Of a stretch of DNA of 64,000 bases, positions 22,745 through 64,000 are shown piece after piece (position 1 is the stretch's first letter; every line of letters starts with the position of its first letter). This DNA is from Valencia hispanica. Taxonomy: Eukaryota; Chordata; Actinopteri; Cyprinodontiformes; Valenciidae. Both the position numbers and the translations under genes were made by a program. A model generated the notes under the pieces. That model was not told the DNA's origin. It saw nothing but the letters and a program-made list of their open reading frames with translations, and did not search any database. The DNA lies in NCBI GenBank assembly GCA_963556495.2, contig OY747713.1, positions 46,240,913 through 46,304,912 on the forward strand. The letters are read 5' to 3'.

Positions 22745-23351
22745 CAGTGTTGGGCAAGTTACTTCAAAACTGTAATGCATATTTATTACTTGTTACTTTA
22801 ATTTCAAGGTTATTTGTTACATTACAATATTACTGTTTTTAAAATGTAAGCCATTACACTACTATTGCATTACTTTTAAGTTACTCTCACCAAAATAAAA
22901 TGCAAATATGGATTTGGAAATCTAAATGTAGATCATGACGCTCAATTAGCTTATTACACATCCAGTAGAAGGTGATTTGGATTGTGGTTAAAAACAGTAA
23001 GATACAATAGCCACAGTGATGGTTCATGGTGCAATACAAGGAACAATCGCATCTGGAGAACGTACTATCCGATGTTAGATCAGCTGCAGGCTCACTCATC
23101 TCTGCTCTGTCTGACTACAGGAAGTGAAACATTTTGCGGGGACGTTTCTCCTCTGCTGATCTCGCGGTGATTTTGGCGAATTTGTATGAAGAAAAAGAAA
23201 ACCTACCACTTTATTCCCGGTTAACAATGCATTGTAACGCGCGTTACTGACATTTGTACCGAGTAAAATATTACATTTTTTCCCCCGTTACAGCAAATAT
23301 CAATGCATTACAGTAATTAATTACTTTTGTAACGCGTTACTCCCAACACTG
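22745..23351. mobile_element. hAT-like MITE, 607 bp, with 8-bp duplication
   Basis: Ends CAGTGTTGGGCAAGTTACT (22745) and GTAACGCGTTACTCCCAACACTG (last base 23351), imperfect inverted repeats. Flanked by GTTATTTG (22737-22744) and GTTATTCG (23352-23359), one mismatch. The interior has CpG-bearing palindromes TAACGCGCGTTAC and AACGCGTTAC. No coding region. The ends are of a well-known teleost hAT type. Confidence 0.88.
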
Positions 23352-23599
23352 GTTATTCGTAGTTGTTTCTATACATGCCTCACTGTGGTTCTCATAAGAT
23401 CGACAGATGATAAGAGAATGTAACTAGAAACTTTCAGGAAATTTAAAAGGGGCCAGCTACGTAGTGCATAATCAGTCGGACCTCCAATCAGAGGTTCTGT
23501 TCCCAAGTTAGGTTCAGCAAGATGGATGTATTAAGCTTCAAACCTTAAATAGTAAAAGAAAAAGCAAGTATATTATAAGTAGGTTAGGTATAATTAATG

Positions 23600-23845
23600 C
23601 TAGTTAGCATGCTAATACTAACTGCCATGCTAATGCTAGCTAGCATGTTCTCATTAACATCCAAGCAATCAGTATGACGAGTTAGTCAAAATGAAAAAAT
23701 GAGCTAAAATGCTAAACATGAGGTAGCATGCTAACTAGCATACTATCAATAGCCTGAAAAAATCTGGAGGAAAAATTAGTAAAGATTCAAAAATTAGCTA
23801 AAATGTTAACTAGCATGCTAATGCTAGCTAGCGTGTTATCATTAG
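23600..23845. repeat. GCATGCTAA/GCTAGC palindrome-rich minisatellite
   Basis: Repeated words TTAGCATGCTAA, ATGCTAGCTAGC and GCTAAAATGCTAA occur at 23605, 23630, 23708, 23730 and 23812 in both orientations. Many are perfect palindromes. No coding signal. Confidence 0.7.
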
Positions 23846-23849
23846 GCAT

Positions 23850-24275
23850 TTGAAGAATTACTTCTTCTTCTTTTTAAAATTTATTGGCAGTTGGTATACT
23901 ATCTTGGTGCATTACCGCAACCAATTGTTTAGGGTGTGGAGCTTCAATACGGATTTATATGCTTAGCCTATATATATATTTAAAAAAAGGGGTGTAATCT
24001 TAAATTCTATTGAATAGGCCTGTTTTCTTTAAATATCGCATGAGAGCTGGCCATGCTAATGGTTTTACTGAGGAAAAAGATAGCAAACCCTCTATTGATA
24101 GATTTGTGTCCCCTAAAGCTTTGACGTGTTCTAACAATGTAATTCTCTCTGAGCTGTATGCTTCACACTCTTGCAATACATGTTCTACAGTCCCTCTCTT
24201 GTCACATTAATTGCAGAGTCCTGTTGGATGTTTCCCATGACTGAGATTGTGATGTATGCCCAACTCTTAATCTTG
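23850..24275 (-). mobile_element. 3' fragment of an I-type LINE
   Basis: On the minus strand the 3' end reads GGTTGCGGTAATGCACC, a short spacer, then AATAAATTTT and a GAA-rich tail (plus strand CTTCTTCTTC at about 23862). The same 3' end closes the full LINE at 52389-57540 (GGCGGTAATGCACC..AATAAAAATAATAATAAG) and the 72-bp insert at 52215-52286. The upstream part (to about 24275) is broken coding remnant by position. Confidence 0.7.
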
Positions 24276-24560
24276 TGATCATCTGAGAAATTAGCCATTA
24301 GTCAGGCCTTTTATTGTGGCCCGTCTAAGGCACACCTGTGCAATATGCATGCTGTCTAATCAGCACCTTGATATGCCACACCTGTAAAGTGGGATGGATT
24401 ATCTTGGCAAAGGGAGAAGTGCTCACTAACACAGATTTATGAACAATATTTGAGAGTAGTGGGTCATTTGTGTATATAGAAAATATTTCAGATCTTTGAG
24501 TTCAGCTCATGAAAAATGGGAGCAAAAAGTGTTGCTTTTATATATTTTGCTCAGGGTATA
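24276..24560 (+). mobile_element. right end of a Tc1-type MITE
   Basis: Matches by recognised words the 3' part of a very common fish Tc1 MITE: TAAGGCACACCTGTGCAAT, AATCAGCACCTTGATATGCC, GTGCTCACTAACACAGATTT, ending in GTTGCTTTTATATATTTTGCTCAG. The left end is missing, replaced by the LINE fragment. Confidence 0.75.
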
Positions 24561-24724
24561 TTGTCGGACTTTCATGCTATGGTACCCGCACTGAGGGAGA
24601 TGGAAGAAAAAAATAAATTATAATAATAAAGAGTCCAGTTAAGAGGTGTAGACTAATAGCTGCATTGCTTTGCTTTGCTTTGTCAGGCACCTATTAATGT
24701 CTCTTCTGTGCTTTTATTTGTCAG

Positions 24725-25340
24725 AAGTTGACCGGAAGTTTCCCTTCTTCTCATTAAAGTACTCTGACAGTAGTGCGTCCAGGCGGCGGAGCCACACACA
24801 AAGAAAGGTATCTAAAGGCATATATTTAGAAAGCTGATGTTTTAACATGCCGGTCCTTTTAATCGTGTTCTGTTAACCCGTCCGTGTTCGCGGCGGAGGA
24901 CGGTTCGGAGTCGGTCCATCCTGTGGCTGGCTGCTCTCAGATCAGCTGCATATCGACGGCTGTAGCTGTTTAAACGCAGATAATTCCGCACGCTGTTTGG
25001 TTTGTGTCGTAGCGAGGCTCAGATATGTTAAAGGCTGTCTAATTGGACCGGACCGGACCGGACGAGCCCCCCCCCCCCCCCTTCCTCCATCCCGAACCAG
25101 TACAGGTGAGAGCTGAATGTGGCGAGGTGTGACTGAGTGGCTCGGCTCCCTGCAGAACGTGACATCGCCCCGTCCAGCTCTCTGCCTTTCCTCCGCTCCG
25201 CCTCGACCTGCTCCACGCAGCAGGCAGCGGAGGGCTGATGTTTGGCCGTGTATTACCCCGTGGTGTCGACCGGAACCACCAGGCCCGCTCCCTTTGTGGC
25301 AACCCGACACAGCTAAAAATAACAGCCCCGGACTGTGAGC
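24725..25340 (+). promoter_or_regulatory. ube2e1: CpG-rich promoter region of ube2e1
   Basis: The only unique CpG-dense stretch upstream of the gene (CG-rich at 24775-24960 and 25030-25265). It holds an ETS-type site ACCGGAAGTT (24731-24740) and no TATA box, as expected of a housekeeping promoter. It lies 5 kb before the first coding exon, in line with a non-coding exon 1. A C run of 16 lies at 25067-25082. Promoter function is inferred. Confidence 0.65.
24950..25105 (+). other. ube2e1: likely non-coding first exon of ube2e1 (5' limit unknown)
   Basis: A consensus splice donor, TACAG then GTGAGAG, sits at 25105/25106 within the CpG-rich region. The first coding exon has an acceptor (TTGGTTCCCAAG) ending at 30306, only seven bases before the ATG, so an upstream untranslated exon is needed. 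The transcription start cannot be read from the sequence; the 5' limit given is arbitrary. Confidence 0.5.
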
Positions 25341-25784
25341 GTTAGCTGGGGTCACGTGGAAGGAGAAAATGCAAGGACGGAAACTAAAGTTGTGAGCTGC
25401 TGGGAGAACCGGTCCAGTCATAGTCCCAGGTGGCCTCCTGCAGCGTTCATATAAACCCGGTGTGCAGCGCTTCTGTAGGAAACTGAAAGGCTTTATGTTG
25501 ACACTGATCTGCGCAGTGGTGTGTGTGTGTGTATCTGTGTGTACCAGAACTGACCGGGAACTTAAAGCCCCCATAGACCTGATGGTGCGTTCAGTGACCA
25601 ACCCAGACCTTAAAATCCAACATGGCTGCCCTGCTTATAAAACCACTGACGGCCATGGTGGTGATACTCTTTACCTGAACTTGAAACTGTCAAGCCTACT
25701 GTACATGCTACTGTCCCACCTTATTCCTGTAACCCATGATGAGTGGGAAAAAGGATTCAAATGTGGGAATATCAGCTTTGAGCT

Positions 25785-26398
25785 CTAAGGGTGCATCCAC
25801 CCCTGATACTCCAGTAGACTCTGTTTGACTGGGAGCCAACATGTCAACATTGTTGTTGTTTTCCTTTTTTTCTAGCTAGTGCGGTTCGCTTTCACACACT
25901 AAACCCAACTTTTTGAGCAACATGTTTACCTCCCCGCCTGTGGTGGCGCTGCACTGAACACAGGGACACTTCATGTTCCGTGAAATATAAACTAACATGG
26001 AGTGGAATCAGGTTTTAGCGGTTGCTCTGTTGTCTTTGGCAATTGTTCAAGACAAACACGTTGCAGCTATGGACTCAGCATGAGCAGAGAACGAGACAGA
26101 GTTGTTGCGCTGTTGTTTTGGTTTTATTTACCCAGAATGCCCTGCGCTTCAGTCAGTTTCCTGCTTTTGGTGGGGTCCTGATCCCATTGGCCTTCACATT
26201 AGCTATCGAACCACACCAGGGTTTATTTCAGTTGAACAGAGACCTAGGTTTTTAGGTGAACCAGAGTTTGCTCTTTTAGTCCGCCTTCAGAGTTCGATTG
26301 CTCATTCACACACCTCCAAAGAAACCGGACTTTCGGAGCAAACGAGCTAGAGTTGGTTTAAAGTGGACTAAACCGGGCTGGTGTGAATGCACCCTTAG
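25785..26398. mobile_element. hAT-like MITE in intron 1
   Basis: Inverted ends CTAAGGGTGCATCCAC (25785-25800) and GTGAATGCACCCTTAG (26383-26398). Such TAAGGGTGCATTCAC ends mark a common teleost MITE group. Subterminal words (GTTTGACTGGGAGCC; AAAGTGGACTAAACC) fit. No transposase. Confidence 0.8.
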
Positions 26399-26949
26399 TG
26401 TGATCATAAACTCATAGCTCCGACTTAATATTTCAAAGACTGAGGCGAAAACATGAAGAAATTTCTTCACATTATGGCCTCTGAATACGGTAGATATTAT
26501 TTCTTTCACCTCACATCCTACCTGATCGACTCTCAACAATGTTGCTAATCCTTTCCAGAAGCAGACGTTTCTTCTTCTCTGCACAACGTGGAGTAAGGGT
26601 TGTCCTCCTTGAACAAATATGTGTGCGGTCTGTAGTGGTCTCCAGTTTAGTTACCACATTAATCTGGACTCTAAATCTGTTGGTAAACAGTATTATCAGG
26701 AAACTGTTTCACTTTGGCTGCATGTTTAACTCACCAGCTAAAGCAACGGGTTACGCTTCATCTGACTGAAGGTGCAAGCATCAACAAGTAGTAAGGTCGG
26801 GTCATGTCCCTGTAAAGCTTGGACGTGTCCATAAATGTGTGAATGATCAAACTTATCAGAAAAATCTGAAATTTAGCAGCAAACCAGTTCCTTCAAAGAT
26901 ACAGCTCACTACATATGGTTAGCTACCGCTGCAACTCGCGTCCCTGTAA
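26399..26949. other. intron 1 sequence, nothing recognised
   Basis: No open frame over 92 residues, no motif, and no repeat that I recognise. Confidence 0.3.
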
Positions 26950-28682
26950 ATATTGCTATGTTCACTTTTAAACCGGATCATCCTACAGCATGTCAAACAA
27001 CCAACACACAATAAAGGACACACTCTGGACTTAATTATCAGCAAAGGTTTAAATATTTCCAACTTCTCTGTAATTAATATTGCATTATCTGACCATTTCT
27101 GTATTTTCTTTGAAAGTACCATCTCTGCTAAATTATCCAGCCACAGTAAAACCACTATAAAAAAGCGTTTTCTAGGGGACAGTTCAGTAGAAACCTTTAA
27201 ACGTATTTACCCTTCCACCGCATCCCCCTCATCTCCCAACTCAAACTCAGTAAATAAGCTGCTAGATGATTTCCTTGAAAAAATCTCAAGACATCATTGA
27301 TTCCATTGCTCCAACTAAAGTGAAAGTAGTCTCCGTGGACAAGTAATCCACTGGTACGTAGTGAAAAGAGAGAGTGTCGACGAGCCGAGAGAAAATGGTG
27401 GAAAACTCAACTCCAGGTTCACTATGAGATCTACAAAGAGAGACTGAATAGATATCAGCTAACTATAAAAGAAGCTAGGGAATCATTCTTTTCTGAAATC
27501 ATCAACAGAAACCTTAATAATGCACGGACTCTATTTGCAACAGTGAAAGACTAACTAATCCTTCAGTGACAGTAGCCCCTGAACTAAACTCTACCAGGGC
27601 CTGCAATTAATTTGCCAGCTTTTTCACTGAAAAGATTCTAACAATTAGACGGTCAATCTGTACTTCAATATCGAACCCACAACCAGTGCCATCCCGAATC
27701 AACAACAATGTAGAGAAAATGTGAATTCCACGAATTAAACCAGAACAGCCTTGAAAAAAATCATTATTCAATTAAGCTCCTCCTCCTGCTGTCTTGATAT
27801 CCTACCCACAGCTTTTCTAAAGGAAGTTCTTCCTGTTATTGGGTCTGATCTTGTTCAAATAGTGAACTCATCACTGCTATCAGGTTTCTTCCCTCAGGCT
27901 TTAAAAACTGCAGTTATTAAACCACTGCTAAAGAAGAAAAATCTGGACAACACGTTAATGCAGAACTACAGGCCAATCTCTAATCTTCCATTCATCAGTA
28001 AGATTATTAAAAAAGCTGTGTCTCAGCAGTTAAATGGCTTCATAACAATGACAAACCGTTTTGATGTTTTTCAGTCTGGTTTCCGTGCTCACCACAGCAC
28101 CGAGACTGCCCTCGTCAAAGTATTCAATGACATCCGCATAAATACAGACTGTGGTAGAACCACAGTGCTGGTTCTGTTGGACCTCAGTGCAGCATTTGAC
28201 ACTGTTGATCATGATATTTTATTGGAACGACTGGAGAGCTGGGTCTGACTCTCTGGTACACTACTTGGCTGGTTCGAGTCTTACCTAAAGAACAGGGACT
28301 TCTATGTTTCAATAGGAAACTTTTCATCAGAACGAACAGAAATCACATGTGGGGTGCCCCAGGGCTCCATCCTGGGGCCCCTCTTATTTAATATCTACAT
28401 GCTCCCACTCTGAACTGCTTTAAATCGAGATTAAAAATCCATCTGTTTAGAATTTCCTTCGAGTAAATGCTTGATGTCATATGTATGAAATGTGTTCATG
28501 CTCTCTTGCTTTTTTGATTTGCTTTTTTGATTTGTGTATCATGTGTAATTTGTGTTTCTTTTACTTTTAATTTCCAATGTTATATCCCATGTGTTTTTTT
28601 AAATCACCAAATCATGTAAAGCACCTTGAATTACCCTGCTGTTGAAAGTGTGCTATACAAATAAAATTGCCTTGCCTTGCCT
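26950..28682 (+). mobile_element. L2-type LINE, copy B, in intron 1, inactive
   Basis: Begins within the end of the endonuclease domain (HTLDLIISKG and IALSDHF at 26953-27300) and runs through the same linker and RT motifs as copy A ([45 protein letters not shown]). After PLLFNIYMLPL near 28410 it jumps straight to the C-terminal end (NCFKSRLKIHLF), so the palm YADD block and the thumb are deleted. The tail is TTGCCTTGCCTTGCC. Several frameshifts. Same orientation as the host gene. Confidence 0.92.
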
Positions 28683-28959
28683 ACAGCAGCCACTGCCAGG
28701 AACAGGGTGAATGGTGCTTAGATGGAGAACGACTGATTAGATAGATTCCTGCTTGGAAACATACCATACATGCACCTGCTGTGTATTAGTTTGTCTGTTT
28801 GTAGATCAAATTTTTTGACCCAAGTATGGAGGTAAACATTGAGATCCTCAAATCTATGTTTATATATTTTTATTAGGCTTTATTTTAATTTTTCATTTGG
28901 TAAAGAAAGTACCAGCAAAATTACATATGTGTAAGAAAATGTGATAGGCTACCAAAAAC

Positions 28960-29560
28960 CATCAATGGGGCTTAGCGGGTAGCAACCTCCAAGTTTCATG
29001 AATGTACAATTTAAATTAAACCATACAAAGTTCTATTTGTTGTACACAGAAGTACTTACAATCAATTCATTGTCCACCACAATAGTTTTCCTATGTACAA
29101 AAGTTAGAAATGGAGCCCATAAGGAATATTGTAATCAGTCAGAAGCAGGAATCTCATAGCTTCTTGAAACTAAATTGATGCCATCTCTGTGAGAAAAGAT
29201 ATTAAAAAAGCTATGGCAATAATTTTTTAACTGACATAAACAAATTGAGCAGTTAGAAAGTGATTAACTTGGTAAACACTCATCACATCTGCTCTACAGA
29301 GAATATTATTCTCAAAGCTCGTTTCTGAAGACGAAAGATGGGCTCAAGTTTAGTTTCATTGGTACTGGCCAAATAAATATTACAGTAATATGGATATATC
29401 ATTGAATAATTCAACATAATTGCAACCTTTGTGTTAATCAGACAGCATGATTTTCTTAAAATAGACATTTGTCTTAAATCATTGAGTCTGTTTAAGCCAG
29501 CATGATGCTGGTATAAAATGGTCTGAAAGCAAAAAGAGAAAAGGTGTGTGGATGGAAAGT
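28960..29560 (-). mobile_element. non-LTR retrotransposon C-terminal fragment in intron 1
   Basis: Within the minus-strand frame 29283-29732, the stretch INTKVAIMLNYSMIYPYYCNIY..LEPIFRLQKRALRIIF matches the C-terminal SLIYPYLxYCNxxW...LQKRAIRII region of fish Jockey/Rex-type LINEs. The plus-side 28960-29280 is its probable 3' UTR. The 5' part is missing. The family name is uncertain. Confidence 0.65.
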
Positions 29561-30313
29561 GCTGATACTGGTACGGAGACAGTTGGGTGGGCAAAGTCCA
29601 AGTCTTCAAATGGCAAAGAAAAAAACAAGTAACAGCACTTGTATTGTTAATGGGAGTTAGCCGAGTCATTGTGAATACTGACGGACACCCACTGGTACTC
29701 CAGCTTGCATTGAACATGGTAACTTCAGACATGACGTTAATCAGATCAGAGTTCTGAGGTTAATGGAACACAATGCAGTGGACCCCCGCCTATTGGTGGT
29801 TCAGTATTTGCAGATTTTTGGGACCCTGTTTTTGGTCCTTGGATCATGGCTTCTGTGGTAGCGCTCAGATTAGTTGTGTGTAAAGTCAGTCGTCGATGGC
29901 CGGTCTCCTACATGTTGCCCTGGTTCAACACACTAGAATCAAATGATAGTCCATTAGCAGGCGTCTATAGAACCTTTATGACATGCTGGAGATTTAGTTG
30001 GAACTCTTGAATTTGCTGTGTTGGAGCAGAAATGTCTAAAAGCAGCAGGACACCGCCCCTTTATGACTGGAGCTGGACACCTTTGGCTTAAATGGATTCC
30101 ACTGTGCGTATTCAATCATATTAAGGTATATTTGGTGTTTGAGTTAATACAATAAGCAGTAATGCACATTTTTTGTGGATTTCAGATATTTGCTGGCGGC
30201 TGTGGTCTATAGCTGTGGTCTACTGTATTTTCAGTGGGAAAAGCCAATTTTTTCAACTAAGTGTTTTATATGGACGCTTTACTTTGTGTTCTTGTTGGTT
30301 CCCAAGGCTCGGA

Positions 30314-62029
<31,716 letters not shown>

Positions 62030-62475
62030 TCGGCAGAGCAGCCGCCGGTGGGACGGGTGGGTGGGGGGGCTGGGGGTTGATCTGTAGCAAAGGTGGGGCA
62101 GGTAACGGATGGGTGGAGTGGGTGGGGGGGGGGGGGGGGGGTTTACCTTGCACCTGAAGTCTTATCTTGTTTATTGTATTTTAAATTATCTGCAGCCCGA
62201 CTAGAGCCCAGTGTTCTAGCCTGTGCTCCAGGACGGGCGGTTCTACTGAACCGTTAGAGTTCAGGTCAGAGGTGTGATATTCTACCAGTTCCAGTTGGTG
62301 TTCCCTGCTTCTTCTTCTTCTCCACAATATGAAGCTGTTTCCCTCATGTAGACATGTTTAGATATGGATGGATATTGGTTTGTGATTTGTGTTCTGTACC
62401 AATTTAAAAAAAAAACTTTCAATTTCTTCCCTTTTCAATAATTAAATGAGACTGAGTCGGGGTTGGTTTGATCAT
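62030..62475 (+). terminator. ube2e1: 3' UTR and candidate poly(A) signal of ube2e1
   Basis: The stop is at 62027-62029. A G-run of about 15 lies at 62126-62140. The variant poly(A) signal ATTAAA is at 62441-62446, followed by a GT-rich stretch (CGGGGTTGGTTTG, 62459-62471). No AATAAA is closer, so this is the best candidate. Length of about 420 bases is plausible. Confidence 0.55.
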
Positions 62476-63280
62476 CTCTTTATTGTGATCCAGTACAGAT
62501 AGTCATCATCCCACCACCTCTGTTCTAGCAGTACATTCAACATCAACACAGCCCTCATCCTCACACAGTCAAGGAATGTGGCTCATTAAAGTGACAAAAA
62601 TAAATTAGTTAAAAAATAAATATTTCATCTAAACACTGATTATTTCTACTGCTGAAGACTAAATAGACGTAAGCAGCCTCTTCAGGTTCCACAGGCTGGA
62701 GAACACACATGTACTCTGCAGTCGTTCATCTGGAGTAACGGGAGTAGCAGGAATATTATTGCTGCCAGGCTACAGTCTGAGGAGAGGTGAGTCCCATTGG
62801 AGGACCAGGACGAACGCTACCCTGGCTACGAATCAGTGAAGTCCTACATGAACTTCACAAAGCACTGTTAGTCGGGAGCGTCTTTTCTACCACTGATGTC
62901 CAGCACGGACTAATTAACAGGCTTTTACTGAACTGCAATCACCTGAAGCATCTAAAACATACAGGTCAGTGTGCCTTGAGGAGCAGGGTTGGGAAACACT
63001 GGTTTAAAACCACTAAATCTTCCCTCATACTGTGAACAGAGTAGAGCACTACCTCCCCTCCCCCACATGTTGCTGCACACTGCTGGTCAGTCAGCTGAAA
63101 GCAGGTGGCTGATACCTTCCTTAGTTCCAAGGGAAAAAAGAAAGTCTGCAAATAGCGCCACCTATCCCTCTTGTTGAAGTAACACTGTTTGAAAATGATG
63201 GCCGGTTAGACTGGCTACGTGAGCAGATAGCCTGACTAAATAACCAACTTGTTACTCTATGAAAACAATACTAGTCTGCC
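62476..63280. other. sequence downstream of ube2e1, nothing firmly recognised
   Basis: TTTATT at 62480-62485 is AATAAA on the minus strand and could serve a converging gene that lies outside the window. The end of a MITE, GGGTTGGGAAACACTGG, is at 62986-63002. No coding motif. Confidence 0.35.
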
Positions 63281-63799
63281 AGTACCACTTTACAATAAGG
63301 CTCCCCTTATAGTTTATAGATATGTTAATCTATAAACACTTTATAAATCACTAAAAAGTATTTCTCATGCATTAACAAAACTGACCAGTTTCCTTCTACA
63401 TATTGAACAAAATCTGTTCACCTACATATTCCATCTAGAGGTGATTTTAGACTAAGTTACAACCTTGTCATAGATTCACATATTTACAATAAGGCTCCAT
63501 TTGATGAGTTCATATTTATATTGGAGTGATAATGTACCATACTATATGCTAAAGAATTAAATGAACAAATACTAATTGTGCTTACAAAGTAGTAACTTGG
63601 TCTGAAAATTTTAAGTTAGCAACTCTAGATGAAATGTATAAATTTGCTCACTATTTGCTAGAAACCAATCAGTTTTGTCTCTTACCCACCACTAATTAAT
63701 GCATGATAAACAATTTATGAAGTGTTTAAAGATTACTTAACATATCTAGAAACTATTTACTGGTCATTTATAAGGGGAGCCTTATTGTAAAGTGGTACC
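63281..63799. mobile_element. MITE, 519 bp, with 30-bp inverted ends and 8-bp duplication
   Basis: Ends AGTACCACTTTACAATAAGG (63281) and CCTTATTGTAAAGTGGTACC (ending 63799), nearly perfect inverted repeats of about 30 bases. Flanked by AGTCTGCC at 63273-63280 and 63800-63807, the hAT length. A TTACAATAAGGCTCC echo lies inside at 63483. No coding frame. Confidence 0.92.
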
Positions 63800-63807
63800 A
63801 GTCTGCC

Positions 63808-64000
63808 TAATAAACAAAACTAACAACTGCTGTCTACATTTCATGAAGTTTGTCTCAATCAACAATGAGACTAAAGCTAATACCATCACTCCAGTCCAGG
63901 TTCTAAATGACTACATCATGTACACTTTTCCTCTTAAGTCATGTGCCAACACCATAAAAGTGACATTTCCACTGAATGTTCTCACACCATGAGAACCTCA
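63808..64000. other. right edge, nothing recognised
   Basis: 193 bases without a repeat or coding motif. Confidence 0.3.

Noticed and set aside
24942..25601. 219-residue minus-strand frame over the CpG-rich region
   Set aside because: It is open because stops are rare in CpG-rich DNA; it includes the poly-C run and shows no family motif.
25462..25788. 108-residue plus-strand frame after the putative first exon
   Set aside because: No motif, no splice context, and it runs into the TIR of a MITE.

Overview
The window is vertebrate nuclear DNA, almost certainly from a ray-finned fish of the teleost type. This follows from the one host gene (split by GT-AG introns) and from the repeat fauna: L2-type LINEs ending in TTGCC repeats, Tol2-like hAT ends, several Tc1 families, an L1-type LINE, an I-type LINE with an RNase H domain, and tRNA-derived SINEs. 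The species cannot be fixed from the sequence alone; a percomorph fish is my best guess.

The only host gene I can support is ube2e1, a ubiquitin-conjugating E2 enzyme, on the + strand. A CpG-rich promoter and a likely non-coding first exon lie at about 24.7-25.3 kb. Coding exons are at 30314-30471, 31776-31826, 58889-59021, 59251-59398 and 61932-62029. They join in frame to a complete 195-residue protein. The intron between the second and third coding exons is 27 kb and holds most of the repeats of the right half. A candidate poly(A) signal is at 62441.

From 1 to about 24.6 kb the window is intergenic or far-upstream DNA built from transposons. An L2 LINE (1-2090) is followed by a Tc1 relic (about 3.36-14.07 kb) that was split by a Tol2-like hAT element, a SINE that itself carries a solo-LTR-like element, and a 6.3 kb LINE composite with an L1 on the minus strand. 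A second Tc1 relic (14.2-18.7 kb) was split by a small hAT MITE and by a 3 kb inverted-arm element flanked by TTA, whose left edge was later hit by a SINE. A better preserved DD34E Tc1 element (19.54-21.04 kb), another Tc1 relic, a hAT MITE with 8-bp duplications and an I-type LINE tail follow.

Inside the gene, intron 1 holds a hAT-like MITE and a second L2 copy. The following intron holds two nested inverted-repeat elements. The 27 kb intron holds Tc1 fragments, SINEs, a TTAA-flanked 1.4 kb element, a telomere-like minisatellite, a third L2 copy, and a Tc1 element (51.97-58.28 kb) interrupted by a 5.15 kb I-type LINE with a perfect 13-bp target duplication and by a 72-bp scrap of the same LINE family with its own 12-bp duplication. 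The last intron holds a fourth L2 copy, a second copy of a GC-rich block first seen at 7.3 kb, and a Tc1 piece. The target-site duplications allow the order of many insertions to be read directly. I see no prokaryote-type system, CRISPR array or rRNA gene, and no sign of an undescribed enzymatic system; the interest lies in the layered insertions.
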